DNA of 64,000 nucleotides from JABIDZ01 sp964619405 (GTDB taxonomy: Archaea; Iainarchaeota; Iainarchaeia; Iainarchaeales; JAAZKV01), in contig CAZUCF010000003.1 of assembly GCA_964619405.1 (NCBI GenBank), positions 33,039 through 97,038 of the forward strand. The letters run 5' to 3'. Both the position numbers and the translations under genes were made by a program. Positions 18,797-26,767 of the stretch are shown here, in pieces; the stretch's first letter is position 1; every line of letters starts with the position of its first letter. A model generated the notes under the pieces. It ran no database searches. It was not told the DNA's origin and saw only the letters and a program-made list of their open reading frames with translations.

Positions 18797-19252
18797 TTAG
18801 TACGCGCTTAGGTTTGTTTGATGGATATCTTCTTGGTTTTTAACGTATTGTTTGGTTGTTTCTAAATCTACTGAACCAATACTTCGATAAAATTTTCCTC
18901 TGCTCCACATGTGTCCTTTTGTGTATCTATTTCTTAGATTTGGATGTTTTTTGAAATACTCGTATGATGATCTTCCTTTCAACAAATTTGTTGCTTTTGC
19001 TAAACTGATTTCTGGATTTACATGCACTACCATATGCACGTGATCTGGCATAACTGCTAACTCCTCTATTCGCATTTTATGTTCTTTTGCAATTTGTTGC
19101 AAAATATTTTCCATATCTTCTTTACTACCCTCTTTTCTAAAAACGTTAAATCTATATTTAGGACACCACTCTATATGATATACACATTGATAGATTGCGT
19201 GGGCTCCGCTCACTAAATCATTCATGTTTGAAAAACTCCTGTGCAGTTCCAA
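18797..19252 (-). CDS. tnpA: IS200-family Y1 transposase TnpA
   Basis: TnpA cuts and joins single-stranded IS ends through a 5'-phosphotyrosine link. The HUH metal motif is DHVHMVVHV (about residue 70) and the catalytic tyrosine is in TTKQYVKNQ near the C-terminus. At 151 aa the length is normal and no frameshift is visible, so it may be active. The frame opens at a TTG (19252). An internal ATG at 19225 (MNDLVSGAH) is an alternative start that keeps the whole catalytic domain. Confidence 0.93.
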   Translation of the reverse strand: MELHRSFSNMNDLVSGAHAIYQCVYHIEWCPKYRFNVFRKEGSKEDMENILQQIAKEHKMRIEELAVMPDHVHMVVHVNPEISLAKATNLLKGRSSYEYFKKHPNLRNRYTKGHMWSRGKFYRSIGSVDLETTKQYVKNQEDIHQTNLSAY

Positions 19253-19323
19253 AGTGGCGCGGCAGCGCCACGCTGCGCAAAAAAGATACTACTTAGAAAT
19301 AGATAATTAGCTCGCTTTCATCC

Positions 19324-19339
19324 GCACCTTAAAAGGTGC
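19324..19339. repeat. IS200 subterminal hairpin, dtdA side
   Basis: A 7-bp stem (GCACCTT / AAGGTGC) with a 2-nt loop lies about 75 bp upstream of tnpA. Its loop-proximal sequence resembles the hairpin at the other end, as expected for an IS200 left end. Confidence 0.65.
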
Positions 19340-19410
19340 AGTTTTCTCGCTCGACTAGATAATTAAAAATATTTGATAGAATTTTAAATTCTTCACACAC
19401 AAAATACTTA

Positions 19411-20175
19411 ATGGAAAAAATTGCTATTGTTAGTTCCTTACAAGACGAAGCTGGAAAAAACATTGCTGAACAATTAAAAAAAATAGGAATACCAAAATGG
19501 GCTAATTATTATGATTTTGAAGAAGATTCTATTTTTCTACCATTAGAAAGAGTTAGGGAAGAAAATATTATTGTTCTTTCAAAACACCAAAGTGTCGCTG
19601 GGAAAAAAAGTTTAACAACCCACTCAATAGGAAATTTTTCTAAAGCAGAATTTGGTGGAAAAGAAAGAACTCTTTGTGGAGCACTAGCAAAAACAAATAC
19701 AAATTTTTTAAGAGAATTAAATACAAAAAATAAATTCGTTAATGAAGAATTCTTGGTTTGTTATGAGGCAACACACCACGGGCCCTTTACAAACAAAAAT
19801 GTTTCTTTTATTGAACTTGGTAGTTCCTTAACAGAGTGGAATAATGAAGAATACGCAAAAATTATTGCTGAAACCGTTGTTAATGTTACTTTAAAAAAAA
19901 ACAATGATAAAATAGTTATTGGTTTAGGTGGAGGACATTATGCACCAGACTTTAGCAAACTTGCTTTGAGAAAAAATTATTCTTTTGGACATATTTGCCC
20001 ACAATACGCACTTGATTTTTTGGATGAAGATTTATTAGAACAAATGATTTCTAAAAGCAAGGCCGAGCAAATAGTTCTTGATTGGAAAGGATTAAAACAA
20101 AACAAGGAGAAAGTTGTTTCTTTGTGTGAAAAATCTGGTTTAGGGTTTGAGAGAGTTCAAAGATTATTGAAATGA
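19411..20175 (+). CDS. dtdA: D-aminoacyl-tRNA deacylase, archaeal/plant type (DtdA/GEK1)
   Basis: The enzyme hydrolyses D-amino acids from mischarged tRNA and so protects translation. The family signatures are visible: an N-terminal SSLQDEAGKNI, LSKHQS, THSIGN, CYEATHHGP and the zinc-site region GLGGGHYAPDF, ending with GHICPQYAL. At 254 aa the length is typical. It lies just beyond the IS200-like element, whose insertion does not touch it; its upstream region (about 19345-19410) may include its own promoter. Confidence 0.95.
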   Translation: MEKIAIVSSLQDEAGKNIAEQLKKIGIPKWANYYDFEEDSIFLPLERVREENIIVLSKHQSVAGKKSLTTHSIGNFSKAEFGGKERTLCGALAKTNTNFLRELNTKNKFVNEEFLVCYEATHHGPFTNKNVSFIELGSSLTEWNNEEYAKIIAETVVNVTLKKNNDKIVIGLGGGHYAPDFSKLALRKNYSFGHICPQYALDFLDEDLLEQMISKSKAEQIVLDWKGLKQNKEKVVSLCEKSGLGFERVQRLLK

Positions 20176-20232
20176 AAAATATTAATTAATAATTCTAACT
20201 TATCTTTTTTCTTTTCTTATTTTCTAACTCAA

Positions 20233-20303
20233 TCAAATAATTTTGATTTAAGATCAGTCCAATACATTTTAGGAATTGTTACCCCAGTAAGAACGGTCCC
20301 TGT
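20233..20303 (-). pseudogene. BRO/DinD-like gene remnant, downstream fragment
   Basis: On the minus strand this stretch reads TGTVLTGVTIPKMYWTDLKS and then KLFD before TGA. That matches the BRO-N/DinD pattern in which VLTG..xP..YW.DLK follows the WH.EEWWFS segment. The piece preceding it is found 1.3 kb away at 21614-21790, so the two look like halves of one gene split by the ATPase gene. There is no start codon. The match to the family is from memory of its motifs. Confidence 0.45.
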
Positions 20304-20332
20304 TTAAAAAAATAAAATTTATTAGAAAAAAA

Positions 20333-21574
20333 CTATTCTAAAAGCCACTTCCAAACTGGCTTAACAACAATCTTTACACCATCAACAACAAACTCTCTTT
20401 CTTGATCATAAGTCAAAAGCAACCCCCTCTTCAACTTATAACTCTTACAAGCCTCAACCAAACCACTAACTTCTCTTTTTTCATTCTCTTCATTCAAAGA
20501 ATAACAAACCTGAATCGCCCTAACAATTTTCAAACCCTTTTTTATTACAAAATCACACTCTTTCTTTTCTCTATGATAAAACACTTCATTATCCCTTGAC
20601 TTCAAATCAATTAAAACAAGATTTTCTAATGTTGAACCATTATTTTCAGAAAATTTAAATCCAACTTCTTTTAAAAAACCAATATCTGAAGAATAAAATT
20701 TTCTAGAATTCAAAATTTGTTTCTTATACGAATAATTAAATTTCCTCACTTCAATAAAAAGAAAAGAATTCAAAAAATACCCCAAATATTTCTTAACAAG
20801 ACTTTTAGAAGAAATTCCTGCCACTTCACCCATTTTTGAATAGGAAATATCTCTTCCAACCGCATTAATTAAATAAGTTGCAAGAATTTTAAGTTCCTCA
20901 ACATTTTGTAAACTATACCTTGAAACAATATCCCTATAAAAAATATCAGAATAATACTGTTTAATTAAAAAAGAATCATTTTCTTGTACTACAAGTGGAA
21001 AACCACCTAACAAAAAATAAGATTTAAAAGCACGTTTTATAGATGCTAATTTACTTGTTGAACTAAAATCACTTGGAATATTTCTAAACCTAAGAAATTC
21101 CTTAAAAGAAAAAGGACTTAAATAAACCACAATATTTCTACCAGTTAATGCTGTTGCTATTTCTGAACTTAATAATTTAGCATTTGAACCGGTAACAAAT
21201 ATTTTAATGCCTTGTTCATACATTCTATTCAAAAATTTTTCCCAACCAGGAATCACTTGAATTTCATCAAAATAAAAAACAAAATCCTTAGGATTTGATT
21301 CTAAAAAAAGCTCAAAAAGTGAATTAAAATCATCTGAGGAAAAATTAACAACCCGCTCATCATCAAAATTAAAATACAAAAAATCTTTTTTTAACTCTTT
21401 ATTAATTAACTGTAATAAAGTAGATTTGCCACACCGCCTAATACCAGAAATAATAACAATTTGTCTAGTCTTTAATAATTTAGATAAATCTAAATCTCTT
21501 TTAATTAATGGTTTATTTTTTAAGAAAAATTCTTTTTGATCAGCCATTATTAGTTTTAATTTTTCTTTATCCAC
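20333..21574 (-). CDS. AAA-family ATPase with DUF4143-type C-terminus
   Basis: A 413 aa ATPase with a Walker A SGIRRCGKST (about residue 43), Walker B FVFYFDEIQ, sensor VTGSNAKLL, a winged-helix region near 245-275, and a nuclease-like C-terminal part with FYHREKKECDFVI. This is the common archaeal/bacterial DUF4143 ATPase, often found in mobile or accessory regions and of undefined function. It is flanked on both sides by what look like pieces of one BRO/DinD-like gene, so it was probably inserted as a unit. Confidence 0.9.
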   Translation of the reverse strand: MDKEKLKLIMADQKEFFLKNKPLIKRDLDLSKLLKTRQIVIISGIRRCGKSTLLQLINKELKKDFLYFNFDDERVVNFSSDDFNSLFELFLESNPKDFVFYFDEIQVIPGWEKFLNRMYEQGIKIFVTGSNAKLLSSEIATALTGRNIVVYLSPFSFKEFLRFRNIPSDFSSTSKLASIKRAFKSYFLLGGFPLVVQENDSFLIKQYYSDIFYRDIVSRYSLQNVEELKILATYLINAVGRDISYSKMGEVAGISSKSLVKKYLGYFLNSFLFIEVRKFNYSYKKQILNSRKFYSSDIGFLKEVGFKFSENNGSTLENLVLIDLKSRDNEVFYHREKKECDFVIKKGLKIVRAIQVCYSLNEENEKREVSGLVEACKSYKLKRGLLLTYDQEREFVVDGVKIVVKPVWKWLLE

Positions 21575-21613
21575 ACAAATAGTAAAGAACGATTGATATA
21601 TAAATCTTTCTTT

Positions 21614-21790
21614 CTAAAAGAACGCTTTTAATACTATTAAATCATGAAAAAATACAAACCACCATTCTTCACTGTGCCAAACATTTAATGTTTTTTTATA
21701 TTCAAAAACTGAAAGTTTTTGATTTTTAAAATCACCAGATTTTAATCCTTCAAAAACTAACAAGGCATCATTAGAATCTATAAAAACACC
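21614..21790 (-). pseudogene. BRO/DinD-like gene remnant, upstream fragment
   Basis: A 58-codon open stretch on the minus strand lacks a start codon but reads ALLVFEGLK, then NVWHSEEWWFVFF, matching the N-terminus of BRO-N/DinD proteins (VAFEG.KI...WH.EEWWFSVVDV). After HDLIV the similarity ends. The continuation (VLTGVTIPKMYW) lies at 20233-20303. It carries a short insertion between the FEG and VWH motifs, so it was probably already decaying. Confidence 0.5.
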
Positions 21791-21847
21791 TTATCTTAAA
21801 TAGTATAAAAACACTCCACGAGTGCCATACCAGTAAAACAATTAAAA

Positions 21848-23095
21848 TTAACCAATATTTTTTAAAAACTCTTTTTTTATCCTAAAACAATTCGCATGCT
21901 TAAAATGTCCAAAATAAGAAGCTTTAGTTGATTCGAATTGCTTTTTATCAAAATCATCTAACTCTTTATTTTTTACTAATTCATTATAACTACTTATTTT
22001 TTTCTTGAAATTTGTTAAAACCCTTTTTCTCACATAAACAGAATAAGGTCTTATAATATAACCAAGAAAATCAATCCCATTAGTTAGAGGTAAAAGAATT
22101 GATTCTTTTTTCAAATCAAGTAGCAAATTACTTTTAACAAAAAACAAAATCCTAAAAAAACAATCTAACAAAAAACTTTTGCTTTTTGAAAGCAAAATAA
22201 AATCATCAACATACCTAACATAATGTTTGATTCTCAATTTTTGTTTTATAAAAAAGTCAAGTTCGTGCAAATAAATATTGGCAAAAAACTGGCTGGAATA
22301 ATTACCAATAGGCAAACCCTTGTTTTTTTCTGTATTGAATAAAGATTTGTGTTTCGGAATTTTTTCCCAATATTTTTCTCTTGATTTTTTAACAAAATTT
22401 TCTTGAGGACAAGAAAAAACAATTATTTTTAACAGAAAAATTAATTCTTCTTTTTGATTAAAAGAAAACAAATCAGAAGAGACAACTCTCTTTTTTATTA
22501 ATTTAAAGAGTATTTTCTTATCAATACTCATAAAAAAATTCTGTACATCTAGTTGTAAAAAATAACCCCTTTTATAAGATTTCGAACTATTCTGATAGGA
22601 TTGAGTAAACTTTTTTAAACACTTAACTGCTTTATGCGTTCCTTTCCCTTTTCTACAAGCATAACTATCAAAAATAAACCTTTTCTCATAAATCTTTTCT
22701 AATTCTTTTACCAAAATATGGTGGACTATTCTGTCTCTAAAATCAGCTGCAAAAATTTCTCTTGGTTTTGGTTTTAAAACAACAAAACAAACAGAACGCC
22801 TCGGAACATAAGTCTTATTGTTTAAAAAAGAATGTAAATCGAAAAGATTTTGCTCTAAGTTCTTTTCAAACTTTAAAGCATTACTATTATTTCTTTTTCC
22901 TTTCCTACATTCCTCGTAAGCTCTGTAAATGTTTTCTATCCCAAGGATTGTGTCTTTTTCCGAACGAACACACCTAACTCCGTTGTTGTTGTCGTTAGTC
23001 TTATTGTCGTTGTTGATATTACCATTGTTGGAATTCAAGTTGTAAGCGTTACTAGTATTACTAGGAACAGTAGAACTATTTTGTGGAATATTCAT
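21848..23095 (-). CDS. diversity-generating retroelement reverse transcriptase
   Basis: A 415 aa reverse transcriptase. The core runs from ENIYRAYEECRKGK (about residue 54) through the palm motifs, with GLPIGNYSSQFFANIYL and the catalytic YVDD (in HYVRYVDDFILLSK), to the thumb with FLGYIIRPY. The motif GLPIGN..SQ is typical of DGR and related enzymes. Residues about 6-46 are encoded by the template repeat itself, in the same reading frame as the variable repeat of the target; no ATG lies between that repeat and the core, so translation probably starts inside or before it. avd and the target gene lie upstream on the same strand. It makes a mutagenised cDNA of the template that replaces the variable repeat. 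Confidence 0.93.
   Translation of the reverse strand: MNIPQNSSTVPSNTSNAYNLNSNNGNINNDNKTNDNNNGVRCVRSEKDTILGIENIYRAYEECRKGKRNNSNALKFEKNLEQNLFDLHSFLNNKTYVPRRSVCFVVLKPKPREIFAADFRDRIVHHILVKELEKIYEKRFIFDSYACRKGKGTHKAVKCLKKFTQSYQNSSKSYKRGYFLQLDVQNFFMSIDKKILFKLIKKRVVSSDLFSFNQKEELIFLLKIIVFSCPQENFVKKSREKYWEKIPKHKSLFNTEKNKGLPIGNYSSQFFANIYLHELDFFIKQKLRIKHYVRYVDDFILLSKSKSFLLDCFFRILFFVKSNLLLDLKKESILLPLTNGIDFLGYIIRPYSVYVRKRVLTNFKKKISSYNELVKNKELDDFDKKQFESTKASYFGHFKHANCFRIKKEFLKNIG
22957..23078 (-). repeat. DGR template repeat (TR)
   Basis: This region is a near-copy of the 3' end of the target gene (23752-23870). The 26 bp at 22957-22982 are identical to 23752-23777 and form the fixed end. Beyond it, the coding strand is rich in AAC and AAT codons, and these differ from the variable copy. 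In my hand alignment, 19 of 23 substitutions fall at template adenines, and one AAT codon is missing from the variable copy. This is the hallmark of adenine-directed DGR mutagenesis. The four non-adenine differences lie mostly in the 5' third. Confidence 0.93.
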
Positions 23096-23298
23096 AACTA
23101 AAAAAACCTCAGTCTTAATAGTGTCTTTTTCGCCTCACAAATTTTTTTTGGCATATGGCTTTCCACATCAAAAAGCACCTAACCATTAAACACTCTTATC
23201 CCAAAGGATAAAATTCTGGGCACAATTCTGTTTGCTTTCTAACAACTTTGTTGTTAGTACCCACTAAATTAGTGAGAATAAATTACTAACACACTTTT

Positions 23299-23643
23299 TT
23301 ATTGGACACTATTACTCCAACCATTTGCTTGCTTTGCTAAATCAACTATTAAACCAGTTGAATAAATATAAGAATTAAAATTATGAAAAACCTTCGCTTC
23401 CTTACACAAACGAACAATCATTTTTAATTCCTCAACCAAAACAACCAACTCTCTTAAAACAATTTTTTTATCAACAAGAGAATTTGCTTTTGCAATACAA
23501 ACACATATTTCTCTACTCTTATTTCTCAAATCACTTCCAAGAGTATATTTATTATACCTAGAAAAATTCTTCACAATCTTTTCAAAATACAATGCTAAAT
23601 CAAACGCTTTCTTATAAATCGACAAACTATCATATTGAGCCAT
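23299..23643 (-). CDS. avd: DGR accessory protein Avd (four-helix bundle)
   Basis: This 114 aa protein begins MAQYDSLSIYKKAFDLALYF and continues with FSRYNKYTLGSDLR, the typical Avd/23S-rRNA-intervening-sequence-like four-helix-bundle family. Avd forms a basic pentamer that binds the reverse transcriptase and template RNA. The frame is open to 23709, but I chose ATG 23643 because the family begins there and the upstream codons overlap a GC-rich hairpin. It lies between target and template repeat in the classical DGR order. Confidence 0.9.
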   Translation of the reverse strand: MAQYDSLSIYKKAFDLALYFEKIVKNFSRYNKYTLGSDLRNKSREICVCIAKANSLVDKKIVLRELVVLVEELKMIVRLCKEAKVFHNFNSYIYSTGLIVDLAKQANGWSNSVQ

Positions 23644-23675
23644 ACACAAACACCACTTTAAAATTTTCGTGCCGC

Positions 23676-23687
23676 GCCCTTTCGGGC
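23676..23687 (-). repeat. GCCC-GAAA-GGGC hairpin downstream of the variable repeat
   Basis: A 4-bp GC stem with a GAAA loop (extendable through an alternative outer GTGCC / GGCAC pairing) lies about 65 bp downstream of the variable repeat. Some DGRs need a GRNA-loop hairpin or cruciform just after the variable repeat for efficient retargeting. This one is farther away than in the Bordetella phage system, so it could instead be a terminator or leader structure for avd. Confidence 0.4.
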
Positions 23688-23746
23688 ACTTTCTTTTTTC
23701 ATCTCCCACTTAACCTCTAAACATAAAATTTTAAATCATCAAATTT

Positions 23747-24805
23747 TTAACTTTCCGAACGAACACACCTAACTCCGAACTTGTCGTCGCTAGTCTCATA
23801 GGCGGAGAGGATACCATCGAAGGAATTCAGGTAGTACGCGTAACCAGTAGAGCTAGGAACAGTGGTGCTTGACCAATAACCAAAACAAGTCGAATTCCAA
23901 CCAGTTTGAGTAAAAACACTATTCAAATAACTCGAAGAAGGGTAACTCATGTCAGGCAAAGTTGCTAACTCAACAAAAGAAGGAACTCTCCAGTCACCAA
24001 CACTAGAACCGTCAGTCAAACCATCAACACCATTAGCAAGAGTACTACAATAACTCAAAGCACTCTCCCCACTCTCCCAAGTAACAGTCTTACAAGTACC
24101 CCCACTCATTCTATGATTCTTCTGCCAACACAAACCAGTATGATTATCTAAAACAGTCCCACCACCACAACCATCAGCAGTATAACTTTTTGCAGTACCA
24201 TCCTGCTCTTTATCATCCAAATCCCCAACATCATAACTAGTTGTTTGACCACTATGAAGTTCAACCGCAAAAGGGCATTGATCAGCTAACATATTAGCAT
24301 TAACAGTGTAAGGCGTGCAATCAAAAAAAACTTTTGAAGGATAACGCTCTGTTTTTGTCAAACCTTGACGAGTAACATAAGTAACAACCAAATCCTCTTG
24401 CAAAATCTTTCCTTCCTCACACACTGTTTCAGCATCAACTACAAAATACTTTGAACCACCCTGAGCCAAATCCTCTGAAAACAAAACCTCTTCACCACCA
24501 AGCTCAATCTTACTAATAGTCAAAATATTGCCAGTATTATTCAACAACTTAACAGCAAACTCTCCATCACTATTAACCATTGACTCGGTAACACCAATAC
24601 TAGAAGACATTACAGCCAACTCACTAGAATCGCTAGAAACACTAGAACCAGAATCAAGAAAACCAACTAACAAACCAACAACCACAAGAGAAATAACAAT
24701 AACAACACCAATTATTACAAGGTATTCTATGGTTCCTTGTCCTTTAGAATTTTTAACAAAACACTCACCAAAAAACATTTTAACTACACCCCTAAAAAAA
24801 ACCAT
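23747..24805 (-). CDS. DGR target: pilin-like surface protein with variable DUF1566/C-type-lectin-like domain
   Basis: This 352 aa protein has a class III (pilin-type) signal, KGQGTIEYLVIIGVV, with a hydrophobic helix, so it is likely processed and assembled on the cell surface. A linker of about 150 residues leads to a DUF1566/Lcl_C domain (about 215-352) with LCWQKN, WRVPSFVELATL and YWSST. The last 40 residues are the variable repeat and end in GVRCVRSES. That fold is the usual display scaffold of DGR targets. It precedes avd and the reverse transcriptase on the same strand. ATG 24778 is an alternative start that keeps the signal. The ligand is unknown. Confidence 0.9.
   Translation of the reverse strand: MVFFRGVVKMFFGECFVKNSKGQGTIEYLVIIGVVIVISLVVVGLLVGFLDSGSSVSSDSSELAVMSSSIGVTESMVNSDGEFAVKLLNNTGNILTISKIELGGEEVLFSEDLAQGGSKYFVVDAETVCEEGKILQEDLVVTYVTRQGLTKTERYPSKVFFDCTPYTVNANMLADQCPFAVELHSGQTTSYDVGDLDDKEQDGTAKSYTADGCGGGTVLDNHTGLCWQKNHRMSGGTCKTVTWESGESALSYCSTLANGVDGLTDGSSVGDWRVPSFVELATLPDMSYPSSSYLNSVFTQTGWNSTCFGYWSSTTVPSSTGYAYYLNSFDGILSAYETSDDKFGVRCVRSES
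23752..23870 (-). repeat. DGR variable repeat (VR)
   Basis: The variable copy of the template repeat covers the last codons of the target gene. The 26-bp fixed end (23752-23777) encodes GVRCVRSE and functions as the initiation-of-mutagenic-homing-like site. Upstream, template AAC/AAT codons have become codons for Phe, Asp, Leu, Ser, Tyr and others, while non-A positions are largely kept. It is 3 bp shorter than the template. Confidence 0.92.
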
Positions 24806-25104
24806 TTTTATTAATAAAACAAAAGAACATTCACATATATATATATATATATTTGTTTGAAAAATTGGAAAAAAATTATTTTACCCAACACTTCACTTCA
24901 AAACCCATTCTTTTAATCACAATTCTCACTTTTTTTATAATTGCCCAAATCCTTCAAATCCAATAATAAAAAACCACTAATTTTTGGTTTTGATTTAAAT
25001 GATTTCGCAAACAAAATTTATCCAACCACGAGTTTAATCAAAAAATAATTAGTATAATTACAATTATATTATCAAACTGTTTTTTTATCAAAAAAATAAT
25101 CAAA
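24806..25104. other. 299-bp intergenic stretch upstream of the DGR target
   Basis: The stretch holds an AT dinucleotide run (about 24835-24851) that may serve as the promoter of the target gene. The rest is AT-rich without a convincing ORF or RNA. Confidence 0.5.
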
Positions 25105-26061
25105 TCATTTTATTGATTGGATTTTTTTTATTATTTTTATAAGAAATGATAAAAGATTTTCTTTAAATACAACATAATCTTTTTTGTTCAACTCAATAAG
25201 CAACAATAATTCTATATCATCATCACTTTTTAAAAAATCTTGGGTTTTTTCTTGGAGTATTTTAATTGATCTTAAAAGATGCTTATCAACATATTGAATA
25301 AAACCCTCTGAACTTAAAACCTTCCTTTTAATTAAGCTAGTATTTATTTTATTTAAAGGACAAAGTTTGTCAAGAAGATACAAATCAAGAATATCCCTTT
25401 CTTTTAAAGTATTTCTAGTCAAAATCGCGCGTACCTTTTCAAGCATCACTTCACGAATATCATATTGGAGAATACTTACCTTTACAAGATCATAATTTAT
25501 TACATTGAGTCGCTTTTTTTCAACCCCCAAAAATTCAGCAAAATTAAACAAACTATCTTCCTTGCATTTAAATACCAAATCTTCAATAAAATTAATCTCA
25601 ATCTTAACCACTTCTTCATTTGAATTAATAAGAGAGGTATAATACAAATACAATTTGTACACTGAGCGATCATTCAAAATTTTTACATATTTTGCATTTG
25701 TTCTACTAGTCTGAAAATCAAAACCGTTTTGATCAGCAATTTTTTTAAACGCTTCAATAAGAGGAATAATAGTTTTCTTTATCCTAGCTTCACGCGTTTT
25801 TCCTTTCAAAAGACGAATTTCTTTAGAATCCTTATGAGTAAAATCAAGATCCACACTAATACGATGATAATTTAGATATTTTTTTGTAAGAAGCGTTCCA
25901 CCTTTAAAAATAAGTCCTTGTAATTGAGTTTCTTGTGTTTTTAATTTTTGATAAGAACTAAGAACTTTAGAAAGCACATAATCTTTCTCAATAGATTCAA
26001 GAGAAATATTTTTCTTACTTTGAATTAATTTTCCATAAATAGCAAACTCTGTTTTATCCAT
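25105..26061 (-). CDS. AbiEii/AbiGii-type nucleotidyltransferase toxin
   Basis: The 318 aa protein has the DNA polymerase beta-like nucleotidyltransferase core of the AbiEii family: LIFKGGTLLTKKYL (GG-T motif, about residue 50) followed by RISVDLDFTH (paired Asp). KIEINFIEDLV supplies a probable third acidic residue. The Lys-rich helical rest, with KVRAILTRNTLKERDILDLYLL, also fits. AbiE toxins modify tRNA or similar substrates to arrest growth, often upon phage attack. The gene overlaps the partner antitoxin by 8 bp, which implies coupled translation. Confidence 0.88.
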   Translation of the reverse strand: MDKTEFAIYGKLIQSKKNISLESIEKDYVLSKVLSSYQKLKTQETQLQGLIFKGGTLLTKKYLNYHRISVDLDFTHKDSKEIRLLKGKTREARIKKTIIPLIEAFKKIADQNGFDFQTSRTNAKYVKILNDRSVYKLYLYYTSLINSNEEVVKIEINFIEDLVFKCKEDSLFNFAEFLGVEKKRLNVINYDLVKVSILQYDIREVMLEKVRAILTRNTLKERDILDLYLLDKLCPLNKINTSLIKRKVLSSEGFIQYVDKHLLRSIKILQEKTQDFLKSDDDIELLLLIELNKKDYVVFKENLLSFLIKIIKKIQSIK

Positions 26062-26674
26062 TTAATTCAACCTTTGCTTTTAAAAAGCTTGGAACTTTTA
26101 ACAAATATTTTTTTAATTTTTGTTTATTTTTCTTATCTAGCAAATCTAAAGGAACTTTCTTTTTATAATAAACAAAATCAATAATAGTTTTTTCAATGTC
26201 GGAATAATTCCAAACAATATTTTGAGAATTTTTTAACTCACAAACACCAAAAAAAAGATCTTTACGCATTTTTTTGAACAAAAACACTTGATTAAATATA
26301 TTAAAAGAACCAGAAAATTTAGAATTAATAATAATTGTCCTGTTTATTGCTTGCCAAACAACTTTATTTTGCACAAGCGCACTTTCAAGTCCTAAATACC
26401 AATCAATATTTAATTCATTTAATATAATATACATCATTTCCAAAGGAGCCATTTTATTAAAATCTTTCTCAACTTCCTCAGCATCCCTTACATAATAATA
26501 TTTTTTCCAAACATATAATATTTTTTTTGACTCACGAAGACTCCTAAACAAAGCAAAAGTAGAACAAGAATTAATCGTTTGATTTAAATGTGAACAAATT
26601 TCTTTTTTTGAAACAACTTTCTTTTTAAGACCATCAAGTGCTTGACGTGCAAGAAGATTATCATCAAGAGTCAT
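26054..26674 (-). CDS. AbiEi-type antitoxin / transcriptional regulator
   Basis: The 206 aa protein lies directly upstream of and overlaps the AbiEii-type toxin. Its N-terminus is a winged-helix-like region (KEICSHLNQ to KKYYYV) followed by an AbiEi-like domain with YYVRDAEE, LGLESALVQ and the C-terminal WNYSDIEKTIIDFVYY. Such antitoxins repress their own promoter and neutralise the toxin. A TATA box (minus-strand ATTTATAAGT, 26696-26705) lies 22-31 bp before the ATG. Identity rests on context plus these motifs. Confidence 0.8.
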   Translation of the reverse strand: MTLDDNLLARQALDGLKKKVVSKKEICSHLNQTINSCSTFALFRSLRESKKILYVWKKYYYVRDAEEVEKDFNKMAPLEMMYIILNELNIDWYLGLESALVQNKVVWQAINRTIIINSKFSGSFNIFNQVFLFKKMRKDLFFGVCELKNSQNIVWNYSDIEKTIIDFVYYKKKVPLDLLDKKNKQKLKKYLLKVPSFLKAKVELNG

Positions 26675-26695
26675 ACAAACAAATAACCTTATTAA

Positions 26696-26705
26696 ACTTA
26701 TAAAT
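26696..26705 (-). promoter_or_regulatory. TATA box of the AbiE operon
   Basis: Minus-strand ATTTATAAGT lies 22-31 bp upstream of the AbiEi-type ATG at 26674. This spacing implies a leaderless transcript for the toxin-antitoxin pair. Confidence 0.5.
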
Positions 26706-26767
26706 ATGTCGTTTCAAAAAAAACGTAAATAACCGTTTTTTTAATAACAAAAAAATAATGCTTTTAT

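Larger units (their letters stand above)
18755..19345 (-). mobile_element. IS200-like insertion sequence
   Basis: A single-gene element of roughly 0.6 kb carrying a Y1 transposase. It has subterminal hairpins typical of the family at both sides: CCACACCC / GGGTGTGG (18759-18778) beyond the 3' end of tnpA, and GCACCTT / AAGGTGC (19324-19339) beyond its 5' end. Extra hairpins lie at 18791-18807 and 19254-19271. No tnpB is present. The exact ends are estimated, because IS200 elements lack inverted terminal repeats and target duplications. Confidence 0.8.

Noticed and set aside
22762..22977. Plus-strand ORF across the template repeat
   Set aside because: It is antisense to the reverse transcriptase and template, with no ribosome-binding site and no family features.
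23240..23275. Short palindromes upstream of the template repeat as a tRNA or riboswitch
   Set aside because: Two small palindromes (around AACAACTTTGTTGTT and CACTAAATTAGTG) are present, but no larger RNA fold or known motif can be drawn by eye.
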